Assembly: GCA_011088105.1 (NCBI GenBank)
Contig: JAALKI010000015.1
Coordinates: forward strand, 1-63,300
Length of the DNA: 63,300 nt
Source of the DNA: Nitrospirota bacterium
Lineage (GTDB): Bacteria > Nitrospirota > Nitrospiria > Nitrospirales > UBA8639
Direction: 5' to 3'
Numbering within the stretch: position 1 is the first letter of the stretch; every line of letters starts with the position of its first letter. Below are positions 32,838 to 42,959 of this stretch, one piece after another. The notes beneath the pieces are model-generated. The model had not been told where the DNA came from. It saw nothing but the letters and a program-made list of their open reading frames with translations, and ran no database searches. Position numbers and translations under genes: made by a program.

Positions 32838-35099
32838 TCAGGGACTTTCAAGCCGAGAGGCTAAGCTTTGGTCCCATCGATCAAATAAGGATTGTACTGG
32901 TACGTGGATCTGGCATGTCTGCTTGGAAGATGTGTCATGAACGCGCATTGAAAATTGATCTTGTTGGACGTACCCAATCACCATGGCTGGAACCTCGCAT
33001 GCCTCGGCTTCTTGAAGCACCTGCGTAACATCATCTGGTTTGACCGATATGACGATTCTGGATGGTGTTTCTCCAAATAGCAATGCATCAAGTCGTAATC
33101 CGTTCTGGGAGAGGTCGAGGTGTGCGCCGAACAGCGTCCTGTCATGGTTAGGTGTTCCCAAGCAACATTCAGCCAGTGTAACGGCAAGCCCCCCTTCTGA
33201 GCAATCATGTGCCGATTGCAGCAGGTGTTTTCTGGTTAAGGTCTGCATGCATGTGAACAGGGATTTTTCCGTTTCGATATTCAGCCATGGTGGCGAGCCT
33301 TGTTCTCGGTAATGGAGAAGCTTGAGGTATTCCGTCCCGCCTAAATCTTCTTTTGTTTCCCCTAGTAAAACAATTTGATCGCCTACCCGTTTAAAGCCTT
33401 GTGTCAGAACCTGTGAAATTGGATCAATAAGCCCAACCATACCGAGGACTGGCGTTGGATAAATCGAGAGGCCTTTGGTTTCATTGTAAAAACTCACATT
33501 TCCACTGACAACGGGAATATCAAATGCCCGGCAGGCATCGGCGATACCTTCAACAGCCATGACAAACTGCCACATAATGTCAGGTCGCTCGGGATTACCA
33601 AAATTCAAGCAATCCGTTACGCCAATGGGTGTGGCCCCTGTACAGGCAAGATTTCTAACGGATTCGGCCACGGCCAATGTGCCGCCCATATAGGGATTCA
33701 ATAGGCAATATCGACTATTCCCATCTGTTGTCATCGCCAAAGCCTTTTGGGTCCCTTTGATTCGCACAACGGCGGCATCGGAACCTGGGCATACAATCGT
33801 ATTCGTCCCAACCATGTGATCATATTGACGATACACCCAACGCTTGCTGGCAATCGTTGGTGACTCTAAGAGAGCCAAGAGGGCCGCTGTTGGATCATGT
33901 ACGTCTTGAAGGTTGTCGACCATGAGTGATTGCAGCATGTCTTGATACTGTGGCGGAGCTACCGGTCGTTCATATCGTGGGCCTTCTTCGGCCAATGCAT
34001 TGGCTGGAATTTCTGCCACAATCGTTTCGTGTTCTTTGACTCGCACCATCCCATCATCGGTGACCTGTCCGACAATAGCGGCATCAATTCCCCATTTTCG
34101 GCAAATAGCCATCACGTCTTCTTGCTTTCCAGGTTTCGCCACGAGGAGCATGCGTTCTTGTGATTCGGATAAGAGAATCTCATAGGGTGTCATATTGGGT
34201 TCTCGACAAGGGATGTTGGCGACATCTAATTCGATGCCAGTTCCTGACCGTGATGCCATTTCACATGATGAACTCGTGAGTCCTGCGGCCCCCATGTCCT
34301 GAATGCCAACCAGAAGATCGTTCTCTAAAAACTCGAGACAGACTTCTAATAACAATTTTTCTAAAAACGGATCTCCGACTTGAACATTAGGTCGTTTGGT
34401 CTCTGAAGAATCATCAAAACTATCGGAGGCCATGGTGGCTCCGTGAATCCCGTCCCTTCCCGTTTTTGCGCCAATATACAGCACGGTGTTTCCGACACCC
34501 TCGGCCAGCCCTCTTAACAAACGATCCTTTTCCACAATGCCCAGACAAAAGACATTCACGAGGGGATTTTTTGAATAAATGTCATTAAATGTGATTTCCC
34601 CACCGACTGTCGGGACGCCAATACAGTTTCCATACCAAGAGATTCCTGAGACCACACCTTTCAGCAGATGCTGATTCTGAGGCGAATCAAGTTCTCCAAA
34701 TCGCAACGAATCCAATAAGGCAATGGGGCGTGCCCCCATGGTAAAAATATCTCGGAGAATGCCCCCCACACCTGTAGCGGCCCCTTGAAATGGTTCAATA
34801 AAGGACGGATGGTTGTGCGATTCAATCTTGAAGACTGCCGCGAGCCCATCCCCAATATCTACCGCCCCGGCATTTTCCCCAGGTCCTTGAACCACATACT
34901 CCCCTTCTGTCGGCAATCGTTTTAAATGGATGCGTGAGCTTTTGTAGCTGCAATGTTCACTCCACATTACCGAAAACACACCAAGTTCGGTGAGATTCGG
35001 TTCACGCCCAAGATGCGTGATGATCTGCTGATACTCCTCTTCCGAGAGACCATGTTGCTTGATCACGTCTTTGGTGATGTATGGGGTATGGCTAGACAT
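32838..35099 (-). CDS. purL: Phosphoribosylformylglycinamidine synthase subunit PurL
   Basis: PurL is the ATP-dependent large subunit of the three-part FGAM synthase (PurS-PurQ-PurL). The 753-residue size is typical of the small PurL form. It has [10 protein letters not shown] near the N-terminus, [23 protein letters not shown], the magnesium/ATP-binding [15 protein letters not shown], and a second half with [10 protein letters not shown] and [14 protein letters not shown]. PurQ supplies ammonia and is encoded 11 bp upstream; purS precedes purQ. All three being here supports a complete complex. Confidence 0.96.
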   Translation of the reverse strand: MSSHTPYITKDVIKQHGLSEEEYQQIITHLGREPNLTELGVFSVMWSEHCSYKSSRIHLKRLPTEGEYVVQGPGENAGAVDIGDGLAAVFKIESHNHPSFIEPFQGAATGVGGILRDIFTMGARPIALLDSLRFGELDSPQNQHLLKGVVSGISWYGNCIGVPTVGGEITFNDIYSKNPLVNVFCLGIVEKDRLLRGLAEGVGNTVLYIGAKTGRDGIHGATMASDSFDDSSETKRPNVQVGDPFLEKLLLEVCLEFLENDLLVGIQDMGAAGLTSSSCEMASRSGTGIELDVANIPCREPNMTPYEILLSESQERMLLVAKPGKQEDVMAICRKWGIDAAIVGQVTDDGMVRVKEHETIVAEIPANALAEEGPRYERPVAPPQYQDMLQSLMVDNLQDVHDPTAALLALLESPTIASKRWVYRQYDHMVGTNTIVCPGSDAAVVRIKGTQKALAMTTDGNSRYCLLNPYMGGTLAVAESVRNLACTGATPIGVTDCLNFGNPERPDIMWQFVMAVEGIADACRAFDIPVVSGNVSFYNETKGLSIYPTPVLGMVGLIDPISQVLTQGFKRVGDQIVLLGETKEDLGGTEYLKLLHYREQGSPPWLNIETEKSLFTCMQTLTRKHLLQSAHDCSEGGLAVTLAECCLGTPNHDRTLFGAHLDLSQNGLRLDALLFGETPSRIVISVKPDDVTQVLQEAEACEVPAMVIGYVQQDQFSMRVHDTSSKQTCQIHVPVQSLFDRWDQSLASRLESP

Positions 35100-35110
35100 G
35101 GTTGATGCGG

Positions 35111-35848
35111 TTAGGACGTTTCATGCGCGATTGGATGCTGGGCGATTGACGAAGAATCCGTAGTTAATGAATTGATGAGTGAGAGAAAAATTTTTTGGCC
35201 ATCTTCACTTCCGAGCAGCGCTTCTGCACACCGTTCAGGGTGTGGCATGAGCCCTAGGACATTTCCTGCGGCGTTTTGGATTCCTGCAATATTGTCTAAA
35301 GATCCATTGGGATTCGTCGTCTGTGTCGGGTATCCATCTTTGTCGCAGTACCGAAAAACAATCTGTGCGTTGGCTTGAAGGGCTGAAAGTGTAACGGGGT
35401 CTGTATAGTAGTTGCCTTCTGCATGGGCAATCGGGAGTTTCAAGACTTGTCCAGATTCACAACGGTTGGTAAATGGTGTTGAGGCATTTTCGACTTTGAC
35501 ATAGACGTCTTCACAAATAAAATGCAGATCTTGATTGCGAAGCATGGCTCCAGGCAGTAGGCCAATTTCCAAAAGAATTTGGAATCCATTGCAGATGCCG
35601 AGCACCAACCCACCGTTTTGCGCAAATTGGATGATGACTTCAATAATGGGAGAACATCGAGCAATAGCCCCACTCCGAAGATAATCACCATAAGAAAATC
35701 CTCCGGGAAGGATCACCGCATCAATCGTTGCTAAGGAGGTTTCTTGATGCCAAATAAGCGAGGTCTGCCGACCACAGATGTCGGAAACCACATGAGCGCA
35801 ATCCCGATCACAGTTGGAGCCGGGAAAGACAATAACGCCAATATTCAT
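35111..35848 (-). CDS. purQ: Phosphoribosylformylglycinamidine synthase subunit PurQ
   Basis: PurQ is the glutaminase subunit. The 245-residue class-I amidotransferase has [12 protein letters not shown] at the start, the nucleophile in [11 protein letters not shown], and the catalytic His-Glu in [15 protein letters not shown]. The first ATG at 35848 is directly at the conserved N-terminus. It sits 13 bp after purS and 11 bp before purL, the standard order. Confidence 0.96.
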   Translation of the reverse strand: MNIGVIVFPGSNCDRDCAHVVSDICGRQTSLIWHQETSLATIDAVILPGGFSYGDYLRSGAIARCSPIIEVIIQFAQNGGLVLGICNGFQILLEIGLLPGAMLRNQDLHFICEDVYVKVENASTPFTNRCESGQVLKLPIAHAEGNYYTDPVTLSALQANAQIVFRYCDKDGYPTQTTNPNGSLDNIAGIQNAAGNVLGLMPHPERCAEALLGSEDGQKIFLSLINSLTTDSSSIAQHPIAHETS

Positions 35849-35861
35849 AAATTCAGTAGAG

Positions 35862-36107
35862 TTATGAAGCTCTTAATTCAAAACGAAAATCTTCAATAAC
35901 TGTATTCGCTAACAGTTTTTCACATATCTGTTTCACTGTAGCTTCAGTGGTGGATGGATCTGTCTCGCTAATTTCAATTTCTAAATATTTGCCAACCCGG
36001 ACACCTTGAATTGAATCAAACCCAAGTGTTGAGAGAGATTGCCGGATCGCTTCCCCTTGAGGGTCATGGATACCTGCTTTCAATGTCACATACACGGTTG
36101 CTTTCAT
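35862..36107 (-). CDS. purS: Phosphoribosylformylglycinamidine synthase subunit PurS
   Basis: PurS is the 81-residue structural subunit that bridges PurQ and PurL and channels ammonia. The sequence shows the family signature: [15 protein letters not shown], the [15 protein letters not shown] core and a C-terminal [12 protein letters not shown]. It begins 3 bp after purB. Confidence 0.94.
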   Translation of the reverse strand: MKATVYVTLKAGIHDPQGEAIRQSLSTLGFDSIQGVRVGKYLEIEISETDPSTTEATVKQICEKLLANTVIEDFRFELRAS

Positions 36108-36110
36108 AAC

Positions 36111-37514
36111 CTATAAACGACGTGGCCGTTTCCTTTGTGATGGTTTTCTCGGTTGAGCTGGTGTTGACGCTTTTCGCGCTGTCGCTTTTTCAGGCTTTTG
36201 GGTTGTGGCTTGGTTAGACGATTTTCCAAATACCCGGCGATAGATTTGATTTACATGGCATAAATATGAGCGAGGTTCAAAACAAGCCTCAATTTGAGCG
36301 GCGCGAAGTTTTTTGCGAATAACTGGATCATTGTTAACCAATTCTTGGAAGTTGCCATGTCCTTGCCAGGCCTCCATCGCATTGCGTTGGACGGCTTCAT
36401 AGGCTGCTTTCCGTTCGACTCCTTGATCCACAAGCGCTAACAGTAATCGTTGCGAATAGACTAGGCCTCCCGTTGCCTGTAAGTTTTTTAACATGCGATC
36501 TGGATAGACCACGAGATTATCGATGAGTTTGGTCAGGCGAACCAGCATGTAGTCCATGAGAATCGTACTGTCCGGCATAATAATCCGTTCTACCGATGAG
36601 TGGCTGATATCCCGTTCATGCCAGAGAGCGACATTTTCTAAGCTAGCTAGACTGTTGCTGCGGACCACTCGGGCTAACCCACAGAGGTTTTCTGACCCAA
36701 CCGGATTCCGTTTATGTGGCATGGCTGACGATCCCTTTTGCCCAGGGCTGAAATATTCTTCAGCTTCTAAAACTTCGGTTCGCTGGAGGTGCCGAATCTC
36801 TGTGGCAACATTTTCAATGGAAGATGCCAACAGCGCCAAGGCTGAAAGGAAGGCGGCATGCCGATCTCGCTGAATAATTTGAGTGGAAACGGGCGCAGGT
36901 CTGAGCCCGAGTGCGGCACAGACTGTTTGTTCGATGCGTGGAGGGAGGTGGGCAAAGGTTCCCATTGCGCCAGAGAGTTTGCCAACGGCAATATCATCTC
37001 CTGCTGCGATGATGCGTCGCCGATGGCGTTTAAACTCCTCAAACCACACGGCAATTTTCAATCCAAACGAAATGGGCTCGCCATGAATGCCATGGGATCG
37101 CCCCACCATAATCGTCTCGCGATGTTCAAATGCACGATTCTGCAATACCTGAAGGAGCTCGTCCAAATCCTCAAGAATAATGCCCACGGCTTGGACTAGT
37201 TGTATCGCTAACCCGGTATCTAAAATATCCGATGAGGTGAGACCTGTGTGTAGAAATCTGGCTTTTTCTCCAGCTTGTTCGGCAATGGACTCCAAAAAGG
37301 CAATCACGTCATGCTTGGTGACCAACTCAATCTCAGCAATTCGTTTGGGATCGAGTTTGACCTTTCGTCGAACAGACGTCACCACGCCACGAGGTACCAT
37401 GCCCGCTTGTTCCATGGCTTCACAGGCAGCTAATTCAACCTGAAGCCAGGTTTCATATTTCCGTGTCTGCGTCCAGACGGCGGTCATCTCGGGAAGGGCA
37501 TAACGATCAATCAT
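36111..37514 (-). CDS. purB: Adenylosuccinate lyase with basic C-terminal tail
   Basis: PurB acts twice in purine synthesis, releasing fumarate from SAICAR and from adenylosuccinate. The fumarase-superfamily signature SSAMPHKRNP is intact, with MVGRSHGIHGEP and the TKHDVIAFLE and TSSDILDT motifs. The protein is 467 residues, longer than the usual 430 or so. The last 38 residues form a Lys/Arg/Pro/Thr-rich tail (TARKASTPAQPRKPSQRKR) with no family counterpart that I know. That tail is probably disordered. It follows nusB by 12 bp. Confidence 0.95.
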   Translation of the reverse strand: MIDRYALPEMTAVWTQTRKYETWLQVELAACEAMEQAGMVPRGVVTSVRRKVKLDPKRIAEIELVTKHDVIAFLESIAEQAGEKARFLHTGLTSSDILDTGLAIQLVQAVGIILEDLDELLQVLQNRAFEHRETIMVGRSHGIHGEPISFGLKIAVWFEEFKRHRRRIIAAGDDIAVGKLSGAMGTFAHLPPRIEQTVCAALGLRPAPVSTQIIQRDRHAAFLSALALLASSIENVATEIRHLQRTEVLEAEEYFSPGQKGSSAMPHKRNPVGSENLCGLARVVRSNSLASLENVALWHERDISHSSVERIIMPDSTILMDYMLVRLTKLIDNLVVYPDRMLKNLQATGGLVYSQRLLLALVDQGVERKAAYEAVQRNAMEAWQGHGNFQELVNNDPVIRKKLRAAQIEACFEPRSYLCHVNQIYRRVFGKSSNQATTQKPEKATARKASTPAQPRKPSQRKRPRRL

Positions 37515-37526
37515 GTGAGAAATTCC

Positions 37527-38069
37527 TTAGTCAACTTCTGAAGAATGTGAAAGTGGCTCGTTTGTCGTGGGTACATCGGGTAAAGATAAGTGGATTCGTT
37601 TGGCAGCTAAACGCGCTTCTACTTGGAGCATCTGATTGAGCACGCCGTTAATGAAACGTCGGGCTTCATCATCGGCAAAGCTTTTCGCAAGTTGCAAGGC
37701 TTCGTTTAGAGTCACTTTTGCAGGTACATCTTGAATCCACAGTAATTCATATGTGCTTTGCCGCAGAATATTTCGATCGACAACAGGCATACGGTCAATG
37801 GTCCAGTTTTTGGCATGTCGACTAATCAGACGATCTAATTCCACATACTTTTCTTGAACGCCGGAAATTAGGCATTTGGCAAACACCGCATCTTCTGGCG
37901 CGATCTGTTGATTCTCCCAAAATTCCTGTATGCCAACAGAAGTCTGGCCATGAAAGTCCCATTGAAAGAGGACCTGAAGCGCGACGGTTCGGGCACGATG
38001 TCGGTTTCGGGGTGAAGTTTTGGGCGAGGATGGCGTCGGAACATCTTCAGAGGCCTGAGTGGTTTTCAT
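37527..38069 (-). CDS. nusB: Transcription antitermination factor NusB
   Basis: NusB binds boxA RNA with NusE (S10) to assemble antitermination complexes on rRNA operons. The 180-residue protein has RHRARTVALQVLFQWDF, then the LNEALQLAKSFADDEARRFINGVL core. Short extensions flank the domain. It starts inside the ribH stop (ATGA overlap), the usual ribH-nusB order. Confidence 0.93.
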   Translation of the reverse strand: MKTTQASEDVPTPSSPKTSPRNRHRARTVALQVLFQWDFHGQTSVGIQEFWENQQIAPEDAVFAKCLISGVQEKYVELDRLISRHAKNWTIDRMPVVDRNILRQSTYELLWIQDVPAKVTLNEALQLAKSFADDEARRFINGVLNQMLQVEARLAAKRIHLSLPDVPTTNEPLSHSSEVD

Positions 38070-38590
38070 GAAGATTGCTCAGGTTTGTCTAGCATGCCGC
38101 GGAATCCAGGGGCTTGCCGATGAGACAGATGACATTGTTTCATGAGTGACACCATCTCGATGGCGCTGCGTGCTGCACTGATCCCTCGGTTCATATCAGG
38201 AACTTCAGTTCGTTCCACGGCCTGTTCCACAGTGTTTGTTGTGAGAACCCCAAAAATGACGGGAATCCCAAAATCCCATCCTGCTTGGGCAATGCCACGA
38301 CTAGTTTCCGTACAGATATAGTCGAAATGTGGAGTGTCGCCTCTGATAATGGCTCCGATACAAATGATAGCATCGAATCGTCGGGATTGAGCTAATTGTC
38401 GTGCCATGAATGGGATCTCAAAGGCTCCTGGCACTTTGACCACTTCAATGTCTTTTTCATGCGCGCCGGCTTCTTGTAATGTCTCAATGGAAGAGGCAAG
38501 CAACTTTGAAGTCACCAGTTCATTAAACCGACTGACCACAATGCCAAACCGGCAGTCTTTCGCTTCAAATGTTCCTTCTTTTATGTTCAT
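38066..38590 (-). CDS. ribH: 6,7-dimethyl-8-ribityllumazine synthase
   Basis: RibH condenses 5-amino-6-ribitylaminouracil with dihydroxybutanone phosphate, the penultimate step of riboflavin synthesis. The 174-residue protein has FGIVVSRFNELVT, VKVPGAFEIPFMA, CIGAIIRGDTPHFDYI with the catalytic histidine, and a GVLTTNTVEQA segment. It forms icosahedral or pentameric assemblies in the family. It overlaps nusB and lies 115 bp after ribBA. Confidence 0.95.
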   Translation of the reverse strand: MNIKEGTFEAKDCRFGIVVSRFNELVTSKLLASSIETLQEAGAHEKDIEVVKVPGAFEIPFMARQLAQSRRFDAIICIGAIIRGDTPHFDYICTETSRGIAQAGWDFGIPVIFGVLTTNTVEQAVERTEVPDMNRGISAARSAIEMVSLMKQCHLSHRQAPGFRGMLDKPEQSS

Positions 38591-38704
38591 GAACGATCAG
38601 CCCTTTTATTGCGGAGTCGAGGTCCCTGTCCCCAACGCATGGTTGGTCTACAGGGACACCGTTTTGCAACAAGGTGTTTGCTAATGGACTGTTTGATATG
38701 GCTT

Positions 38705-39901
38705 CTACACATTATTTAAAAGATGCCCTAGCTTAGCCTTTTTTGTTCGTAGGTACTCCACGTTTGATTCCTGTGGAGCAATTTCAATTGGAACCCGTTC
38801 AACTACGTTCAATCCAAACCCATCAATCCCGACAATTTTTCGAGGGTTATTGGTAATGAGCCTGATTTCTTTTAATCCAAGGGCAACCAGGATTTGTGCC
38901 CCGACGCCATAATCTCGCAGATCGGGTTTGAATCCCAACTGAAGATTGGCTTCGACTGTATCACAGCCTTGGTCTTGTAGTTGATACGCACGGATTTTAT
39001 TAAGGAGTCCAATCCCTCGGCCTTCTTGATTCAGATAGAGTAAGACTCCCCGCCCTTCCTTCTCAATAATCTCCATTGCTCGATGAAGTTGTTCTCGACA
39101 ATCACAGCGTAACGATCCAAAGACGTCGGAGGTGAGACACCCTGAATGGACACGAACCAGTGTTGGAGATTCATCAATAGAGCCCTTAACTAGCGCAATA
39201 TGAGTGCCAGCATCCAATTCATTTTCAAACACGGCCGCTTCAAATTTTCCAAATATTGTCGGGAGTTTTGCATTCACGACGTGTTTGACGAATGTTTCCT
39301 GGTGCAACCGATATTCGATTAAATCCTTAATCGTAATAACCCGTAGATGATGACGTTCTGAAAAGGCCTGTAATTCCGGCACACGGGCCATGGTTCCATC
39401 TTCGTTCATAATCTCACAAATGACTCCGGCCGGAGAGAGCCCCGCTATTCGTGCTAAATCCACCGATCCTTCTGTTTGCCCGGCTCGTTTCAAGACCCCG
39501 CCCTGATGCGCCCGAAGGGGAAACACATGACCAGGACGTGCTAAGTCAGAGGCTTTGCAGCTAGGATCCACGGCCATCCGAATAGTTGTGGCTCGGTCAG
39601 CAGCGGAAATCCCCGTGGTAATATCGCGGGCCGCGTCGATTGACACAGTGAAGGCGGTTCCAAACGGAGCCGTGTTTTCGACTGTTTGAGGATGGAGCTT
39701 GAGACTATCTGTTCGTTCGGGTGTCAAGGCCAGACAGATAAGTCCTCGACCGTATGTTGCCATAAAATTAATGGCTTCTGGTGTGATTTTATCGGCGGCA
39801 ATGACCAAATCCCCTTCATTCTCACGATCTTCATCATCAATGAGAATGACAAACTTTCCTTCTTTGATATCGTTGATGGCTTGTGTAATCTGATCAAACA
39901 T
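38705..39901 (-). CDS. ribBA: Bifunctional 3,4-dihydroxy-2-butanone-4-phosphate synthase / GTP cyclohydrolase II
   Basis: This enzyme supplies both branches of riboflavin synthesis. The N-terminal RibB half has [23 protein letters not shown] and [12 protein letters not shown]. The C-terminal RibA half has the zinc cysteines in [16 protein letters not shown] and [13 protein letters not shown]. Both halves look complete over 398 residues. The ATG at 39901 overlaps the stop of the transporter gene upstream by eight bases. A TTG three codons earlier is the alternative. Confidence 0.95.
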   Translation of the reverse strand: MFDQITQAINDIKEGKFVILIDDEDRENEGDLVIAADKITPEAINFMATYGRGLICLALTPERTDSLKLHPQTVENTAPFGTAFTVSIDAARDITTGISAADRATTIRMAVDPSCKASDLARPGHVFPLRAHQGGVLKRAGQTEGSVDLARIAGLSPAGVICEIMNEDGTMARVPELQAFSERHHLRVITIKDLIEYRLHQETFVKHVVNAKLPTIFGKFEAAVFENELDAGTHIALVKGSIDESPTLVRVHSGCLTSDVFGSLRCDCREQLHRAMEIIEKEGRGVLLYLNQEGRGIGLLNKIRAYQLQDQGCDTVEANLQLGFKPDLRDYGVGAQILVALGLKEIRLITNNPRKIVGIDGFGLNVVERVPIEIAPQESNVEYLRTKKAKLGHLLNNV

Positions 39902-41117
39902 GAGACTCAACCCTACTATCTGGCAGGCTCAGTTTGAAGGCCCGTCCGACTTTTAAGACGCTCACAGCCGCAATGCCTGCGCAGAATGCAAACATCAAAA
40001 ATCCACCTCCATAAGTTCCGGTCACGTCCTTCAGAATCCCGAAAGAGGAAGGCAGGAAAAATCCTCCAAGCCCTCCAGCTGCGCCAATAAAGCCTGACGC
40101 AGTGCCCATCGCTCCCTGGAATCGAAGCGAAACGACTTGAAAGACCATCCCATTGCCAAACCCTAAGAGCAGCAGCATCCCAATGGCCAATGGAAATGTC
40201 AAATAGGCAGGAAACAAACCACTCAGGGCGAGACTGAGCACGGCGATTATGCCCAAGGCCATTTGTAGTAATCCAATGCCTCCAAATTTATCAGCCAGAT
40301 GGCCGCCGATAGGTCTTGCGAGGCTTCCGGCTAGACCACAGAGGGCAGTCATTGTGCCAGCCGCGACCATATCAAGCTGATATTGGTCATGAAAAAAGAT
40401 AGGGAAAAAACTTGTAAATCCTACAAATCCCCCAAACGTAACTCCGTATAAGCCACATAACCAGATTAAAAACGGTTGTTGCCTTTTGATCGGTATGGAT
40501 GAGGCCTCGGCACGTTTTTGGATTGAGGGGGTTTGAGGGTACGCCCAAGGCACGACCCACCAAAAGACAAGAGCTGTAAAGACCACAGGCACAATCATCA
40601 ACCCAAAGGTTTGATGCCACCCCACTTCATTAGCAATGCGGGGAGCAAAGAAGGTGGCCAAGAGCACACCGCTGTTTCCAATGGCGGCAACGCCCATGGC
40701 TAATCCTTGATGTGCTGGAGGGTACGCTTGGCTTGCCAAGGGCAGCGCAATGGCAAAACTTGCGCCAGCAACCCCGATCAATAACCCAATGCCCAGCATC
40801 TGAAGATATGTCGTGCCAAAATGCCAAGCCAGGAACAGTGCCAGGATCTCAGCACCTAAGACCGCAAGCCCGATTGGTTTAACCCCAAACCAGTCAGCTA
40901 ATGGTCCCACGACGATCCGTAAACAGGCTCCACCGAGTAATGGAACGGCAACGAGGAATCCTTTTTGTGTCGAGCTGAGATTAAATTCTTCTGCGATTGC
41001 GACACCCAGTGCTCCAATCAGCAGCCAGACGATAAAACTGACTTCAAAATGAAGCCAAGCGCTCATGAGTGATGGCCAATGGCCAGCTCGTATTGCCTGA
41101 AGGCTTGTGCGAATCAT
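39894..41117 (-). CDS. Nitrate/nitrite transporter, NarK/NasA type (MFS)
   Basis: The 407-residue protein has twelve hydrophobic segments and the conserved loops of the nitrate/nitrite porter family. An early [17 protein letters not shown] loop, a glycine-rich [18 protein letters not shown], a second-half [13 protein letters not shown] loop, and [15 protein letters not shown] match the family. It probably moves nitrate or nitrite across the inner membrane. It overlaps ribBA and diverges from rpoH. Exact substrate and direction cannot be read from sequence. Confidence 0.85.
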   Translation of the reverse strand: MIRTSLQAIRAGHWPSLMSAWLHFEVSFIVWLLIGALGVAIAEEFNLSSTQKGFLVAVPLLGGACLRIVVGPLADWFGVKPIGLAVLGAEILALFLAWHFGTTYLQMLGIGLLIGVAGASFAIALPLASQAYPPAHQGLAMGVAAIGNSGVLLATFFAPRIANEVGWHQTFGLMIVPVVFTALVFWWVVPWAYPQTPSIQKRAEASSIPIKRQQPFLIWLCGLYGVTFGGFVGFTSFFPIFFHDQYQLDMVAAGTMTALCGLAGSLARPIGGHLADKFGGIGLLQMALGIIAVLSLALSGLFPAYLTFPLAIGMLLLLGFGNGMVFQVVSLRFQGAMGTASGFIGAAGGLGGFFLPSSFGILKDVTGTYGGGFLMFAFCAGIAAVSVLKVGRAFKLSLPDSRVESHV

Positions 41118-41269
41118 GACACCGTCACCATGTGATCAAGAGGGAAAAACCTTAAAGTTTTAAAGGAGATGACAATATTTTAACACTCACTATAGTGGAA
41201 GTTCTTTGGCTCGTGCAATTCGGTGATCTTGTCTAGTTTTCCAGCTAGGCTTTGTCGGCTTGGGCCTTT

Positions 41270-41298
41270 TTGTGATTACCTTCGTTTGCGTTTATAAT
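41270..41298 (+). promoter_or_regulatory. Sigma-70-like promoter upstream of rpoH
   Basis: TTGTGA (41270-41275) and TATAAT (41293-41298) are separated by 17 bp, and the rpoH ATG lies about 40 bp downstream. The -10 box is a perfect consensus match and the -35 box matches 4 of 6 positions. Confidence 0.6.
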
Positions 41299-41336
41299 GA
41301 AGTTCCTACACTTCTAAATTTAAGGTAAACTGCTTA

Positions 41337-42353
41337 ATGAAAAAGCGAAGAGTGAAACCAGTCAAGAAGTCAGCAGAGCTGGAGATACCTATAGGACATG
41401 ATGGTCCAGCCTTTCCGACCTTAGATGCTGTGGTCGTAGAGGAAGAGGAGGCTTCTGAGGAAAATGGACAGATTTCGGACAATCATGGCGAAGAGCAAGG
41501 GCTTGTTCCCACCAATCCGTTGAGTCGGTACTTGGCGGAAGTTCGTCGGTACCCCTTTTTGAGCAAAAAAGAGGAACTTCGCCTTTTTCACAATTATCAC
41601 ATCAAAGGGGACCGTGAGGCTGCGGTCCAGCTCATTTTGGCAAATCTCCGGGTCTCAGTCGCTATTGCGTTAGAATATGGGCATGCCGGTGCTGACCAAA
41701 TGGACTTGATTCAGGAAGGCAATGTTGGTCTCTTACAGGCGATTAAAAAGTTTGATGTGACCAAAAATGTTCGATTCTATGCCTATGCGGCATGGTGGGT
41801 CCGAGCCTTTATCCTTCGCTATCTTCTTAACACGTTCCGTCTTGTGAAAATTGGTACAACACAAGAACAGCGAAAACTCTTCTATAACTTGAAGAAAGAG
41901 AAGGCCAAGCTTGAACAACTCGGGTTTGTCCCTGATGCCAAACTCCTGGCGGATCGCTTGAATGTTCGGGAGCGGGATGTCCTGGAAATGGATCAACGCT
42001 TAGGAAGTTGGGAGCTTTCGCTCGATCAGCCTGTAAACAAGGAAGAGGGGGAAGAGACATTCTTGGATCTTCTGCCAGCCCAAACGCCTCAAATTGATGA
42101 GGAGTTGGCTGAAACACAGCTTCGAGTGTTATTTCGGAAAAAGCTTGGCGAGTTTGCCAAAACGTTGAATGAGCGAGAAGAGGATATTCTCCGCAATCGG
42201 CTCCTTTCCGAAACTCCCATGACTCTTGAGGAATTGGGGCATAAATACTCCGTCACCAAAGAACGAGCCCGACAACTTGAGGCCAAAATCATTAAACGTC
42301 TCAGAAGTTTTATGCAATCCGAACTGCACGACTTTGATTCCCTCCGATTTTAG
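41337..42353 (+). CDS. rpoH: RNA polymerase sigma factor RpoH-like (sigma-32 group)
   Basis: The 338-residue sigma factor has an acidic N-terminal extension (1-55). Region 1.2 follows at NPLSRYLAEV, and region 2 has LRVSVAIALEY, DLIQEGNVGLL and FYAYAAWWVRAFI. The RpoH box is QRKLFYNLKK (178-187). Region 4 has REEDILRNRLL and the helix-turn-helix MTLEELGHKYSVTKERARQLE. The RpoH box separates it from RpoD and RpoS. It sits directly upstream of groES-groEL, its natural targets, which supports heat-shock function. The weak AAGG ribosome-binding site suggests translational control, though no RNA thermometer could be folded by eye. Confidence 0.88.
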   Translation: MKKRRVKPVKKSAELEIPIGHDGPAFPTLDAVVVEEEEASEENGQISDNHGEEQGLVPTNPLSRYLAEVRRYPFLSKKEELRLFHNYHIKGDREAAVQLILANLRVSVAIALEYGHAGADQMDLIQEGNVGLLQAIKKFDVTKNVRFYAYAAWWVRAFILRYLLNTFRLVKIGTTQEQRKLFYNLKKEKAKLEQLGFVPDAKLLADRLNVRERDVLEMDQRLGSWELSLDQPVNKEEGEETFLDLLPAQTPQIDEELAETQLRVLFRKKLGEFAKTLNEREEDILRNRLLSETPMTLEELGHKYSVTKERARQLEAKIIKRLRSFMQSELHDFDSLRF

Positions 42354-42439
42354 AAGACTTTAGTCCACATTTTTGCAACTTTTCCACTATCTGCCAGATC
42401 AAGAATGTCAAGAAATCGAAAAAATCTTTGTTGTAGGAC

Positions 42440-42467
42440 TTGACTTCCGGCTTGTCGAACTTATCTG
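42440..42467 (+). promoter_or_regulatory. Candidate groES promoter
   Basis: TTGACT (42440-42445) and TATCTG (42462-42467) are separated by 16 bp, upstream of groES by about 100 bp. The -10 box is a poor match. The preceding C gives CTTGAC, so a sigma-32-like -35 is possible, but no CCCCAT-type -10 follows. Confidence 0.4.
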
Positions 42468-42528
42468 ACTACAAGTCACATGGTTCTTCTTTCTTTCAGG
42501 AAGAAGGTACCCGTCAGCACATTAGAAA

Positions 42529-42540
42529 TGTAGCGCTACA
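42529..42540. promoter_or_regulatory. Perfect 12-bp palindrome before groES
   Basis: TGTAGCGCTACA is fully self-complementary. It ends 27 bp before the groES ATG, between the candidate promoter and the ribosome-binding site AAAGGAGGAGGT. It is not the CIRCE (HrcA) operator. It could be a regulator site or chance. Confidence 0.35.
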
Positions 42541-42567
42541 CCCTATTTAAAGGAGGAGGTCACAGTA

Positions 42568-42876
42568 ATGCCCACAAAGGAAAAAGAAAAAGAGCAGGAA
42601 GCCACATCTGCAAGAGGATTTCAACCCCTTGGCGATCGTGTGTTCGTGACGTATACCGAGGAGTTAGAAAAGACCGCTGGCGGCATTTATGTGCCTGACT
42701 CGGCTAGAGAAAAACCTCAACGCGGGACAGTTGAAGCGGCAGGAAAAAATGTCGAAAACCTCAAAGTTGGGGATCAAGTGTTGTTCGATAAATATTCGGG
42801 CACAAAGATCAAGATTGAAAGCGAAGATTGTCTGATTTTGAGAGAAGAAGACATCTTAGGTGTTTTCGTCCAATAA
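42568..42876 (+). CDS. groES: Co-chaperonin GroES
   Basis: GroES caps the GroEL folding chamber. The 102-residue protein has the domain from FQPLGDRVFVTYTEE, the mobile loop KTAGGIYVPDSA, and the ending LREEDILGVF. It carries an N-terminal extension of about 17 charged residues (MPTKEKEKEQEATSARG) not seen in short GroES proteins. AAAGGAGGAGGT gives a very strong ribosome-binding site. It is followed 83 bp later by groEL. Confidence 0.97.
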   Translation: MPTKEKEKEQEATSARGFQPLGDRVFVTYTEELEKTAGGIYVPDSAREKPQRGTVEAAGKNVENLKVGDQVLFDKYSGTKIKIESEDCLILREEDILGVFVQ

Positions 42877-42959
42877 CGTGGGCTGTTCTGGCCAGTTTGA
42901 ATGCGATAACTCCACAAGAGACAATTCATTATTTTACAAAGGAATGAGGGAGGAAGATT

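Noticed and set aside
42354-42567. CIRCE (HrcA) operator before groES
   Set aside because: No TTAGCACTC-N9-GAGTGCTAA element or close variant is present; only a short unrelated palindrome is seen.
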